Assembly (NCBI RefSeq): GCF_030123245.1
Contig: NZ_CP126101.1
Location: 1,052,501 to 1,116,500 of the forward strand
From: Lysinibacillus pakistanensis
Lineage (GTDB): Bacteria; Bacillota; Bacilli; Bacillales_A; Planococcaceae
Direction: 5' to 3'
Length of the DNA stretch: 64,000 nt
The notes under the pieces: model-generated
What the model was told of the DNA's origin: nothing
The model's input: only the letters and a program-made list of their open reading frames with translations
The model's database searches: none
Part shown: positions 63,069 to 64,000 of the stretch, piece after piece
Layout: every line of letters starts with the position of its first letter
How positions within the stretch are numbered: the stretch's first letter is position 1
Made by a program: the position numbers and the translations under genes

Positions 63069-64000
63069 ATGAAATTTGCAATGAGTTTTTTTTCAGTACT
63101 TGCTTTAATTATTACAGGTATAATTTTTTTCCAGTATCATGCATATTCTTCTGACTTAGAGACTGGTAATGGTGATTTTCTTTACTCACAAGAGATAGAA
63201 ATTTTCTATCGCGAAAATAGCTTAGATATAAGGCAGCATTTTAAAAATCTTCCTGATCAAAAGGTGAAAATTAAGTGGCCAGAAAATGCCATTAACCTTA
63301 GCTGCTTTATGGAAACTGAAAAAAGCTGTGATCGTTTATCAGATGAAGCTTCCTACTTTGCTAAGGGAGAAATAAAATCCCAATCTGTTTCATACATAAT
63401 TCCAATTGAGGGTGGCTTAAAAGATAAAATGCTTATCCAAAATGTTTTAGCCACATTATTAAATGGTGAAGCTACTTATTCGATTGTCCATATTTCCACA
63501 GATAGTAAAATTGCTGGTCAATGGATTACAGGTTTACCTTTAATTGGACAGCAACAGCTAGCACTTGTTAACTATACAATGTTTAGTGGGAATGGTACAA
63601 TCCGTGATATTTATTGGCAATCAGCTAACCTCAAAGTTCAAGAACAAAGTCCTATTTTATCTATTTATGCACCAGGAGCTATTGCAAAGGATTTTTTGAA
63701 ATCATTGGAAAATTTACAGTTTTTAAATGACCAGCATATTGCGATTATTCAAGAAAAAAATCCAATGAAAGAACATGATGATCGACTTTTATTTTTACCG
63801 ACTTTAACCGCACAAGCAGTGGAGCAGGAAGTGGTGCTGTCACAAATAAAATCGCAATATAAGTTCGATAATTCTCCTGAATGGTTGCCAGAGGTTGTGG
63901 CATCCTATTTAGTGAAGGATACGATAGGCTCTGAAAAAACGAAGGAAATCGTGGCAACATTAAAGGAATATATGACTACAGATCAGGAGGCAGCTTGGCA
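63069..64000 (+). CDS. Membrane-anchored hypothetical protein (partial, cut by right edge)
   Basis: At least 310 residues, open to the window end. N-terminal anchor MKFAMSFFSVLALIITG (to ~residue 22), then an outside domain with no recognised family; later text includes LDIRQHFKNLPDQKVKIKWP and a helical part QAVEQEVVLSQIKSQYKF. GGGAGG precedes ATG 63069 by seven bases. It lies after ylbG where B. subtilis has ylbH (rsmD), so it is an extra gene here. Translated by reading the sequence; no stop found up to 64000. Confidence 0.75.
   Translation, partial: MKFAMSFFSVLALIITGIIFFQYHAYSSDLETGNGDFLYSQEIEIFYRENSLDIRQHFKNLPDQKVKIKWPENAINLSCFMETEKSCDRLSDEASYFAKGEIKSQSVSYIIPIEGGLKDKMLIQNVLATLLNGEATYSIVHISTDSKIAGQWITGLPLIGQQQLALVNYTMFSGNGTIRDIYWQSANLKVQEQSPILSIYAPGAIAKDFLKSLENLQFLNDQHIAIIQEKNPMKEHDDRLLFLPTLTAQAVEQEVVLSQIKSQYKFDNSPEWLPEVVASYLVKDTIGSEKTKEIVATLKEYMTTDQEAAW

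Overview
The window looks like a chromosomal segment of an AT-rich, endospore-forming Firmicute close to Lysinibacillus (Caryophanaceae/Planococcaceae; Solibacillus or Ureibacillus are alternatives). The evidence is the conserved Bacillus backbone order (rnjA-rpoY-ykrA, def, pdhABCD, speA, yktA, yktB, ykzI-like, suhB, ylaF, typA, ylaH, ylaI, ylaL, ylaN, ftsW, pycA, ctaA/ctaBCDEFG, ylbC, ylbF, ylbG), strong Gram-positive ribosome binding sites, frequent TTG/GTG starts, and Bacillaceae-type dispersed GC-richer repeats. No rRNA, tRNA, CRISPR array or insertion sequence was found.

Layout. 0-1.7 kb: an RND exporter (cut by the left edge) divergent from its TetR regulator. 2-5.2 kb: RNase J1, RNA polymerase epsilon subunit, a tiny cationic-peptide gene with its own promoter and terminator, and a HAD phosphatase. 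5.3-11.5 kb: a complete 2-aminoethylphosphonate uptake and degradation operon (ABC transporter, phnW, phnX) with a divergent DeoR-type regulator. 11.6-17.5 kb: peptide deformylase and the pyruvate dehydrogenase operon. 17.7-24.8 kb: an SDR-like protein without the catalytic residues, LrgA/LrgB, a methyltransferase, speA, a nitronate monooxygenase-like protein and yktA/yktB. 25-34.4 kb: suhB, ylaF, typA, ylaH, an SsuA/YtlA-type ABC transporter, a 0.7-kb imperfect inverted repeat, ylaI, ylaL, ylaN, ftsW. 34.4-45.9 kb: pyruvate carboxylase, heme A synthesis and the caa3 cytochrome oxidase with its assembly factors. 45.9-51.5 kb: AI-2E/YtvI-type membrane protein, YugN-like, CAP-domain YlbC, a MurE-type ligase outside any dcw cluster, a thioesterase, and ylbF/ricF. 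51.5-62.3 kb: an accessory block between ylbF and ylbG (neighbours in B. subtilis) with SUKH and YwqG family immunity-like proteins, unknown proteins, a lipoprotein, a TetR/serine-hydrolase pair, D-malate/tartrate dehydrogenase, DinB and a glycerophosphodiesterase. 62.3-64 kb: ylbG, a small conserved protein, and an anchored protein cut by the right edge.

How the genes work together. The backbone is central carbon and respiration: pyruvate enters the TCA cycle through PDH or pyruvate carboxylase and electrons leave through the caa3 oxidase, while RNase J1, epsilon, deformylase and TypA serve gene expression. The aminoethylphosphonate operon supplies phosphorus, nitrogen and acetaldehyde carbon.

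The most promising unexplained items are the 23-residue cationic peptide gene (4283-4354), the stray MurE with a DAP-type DNPR motif (49011-50486), the catalytic-site-less SDR (17688-18470), the inverted-repeat structure at 31266-31976, and the immunity-like accessory block at 51.9-59.1 kb. Functions come from reading motifs and gene order by eye; no database search was run.
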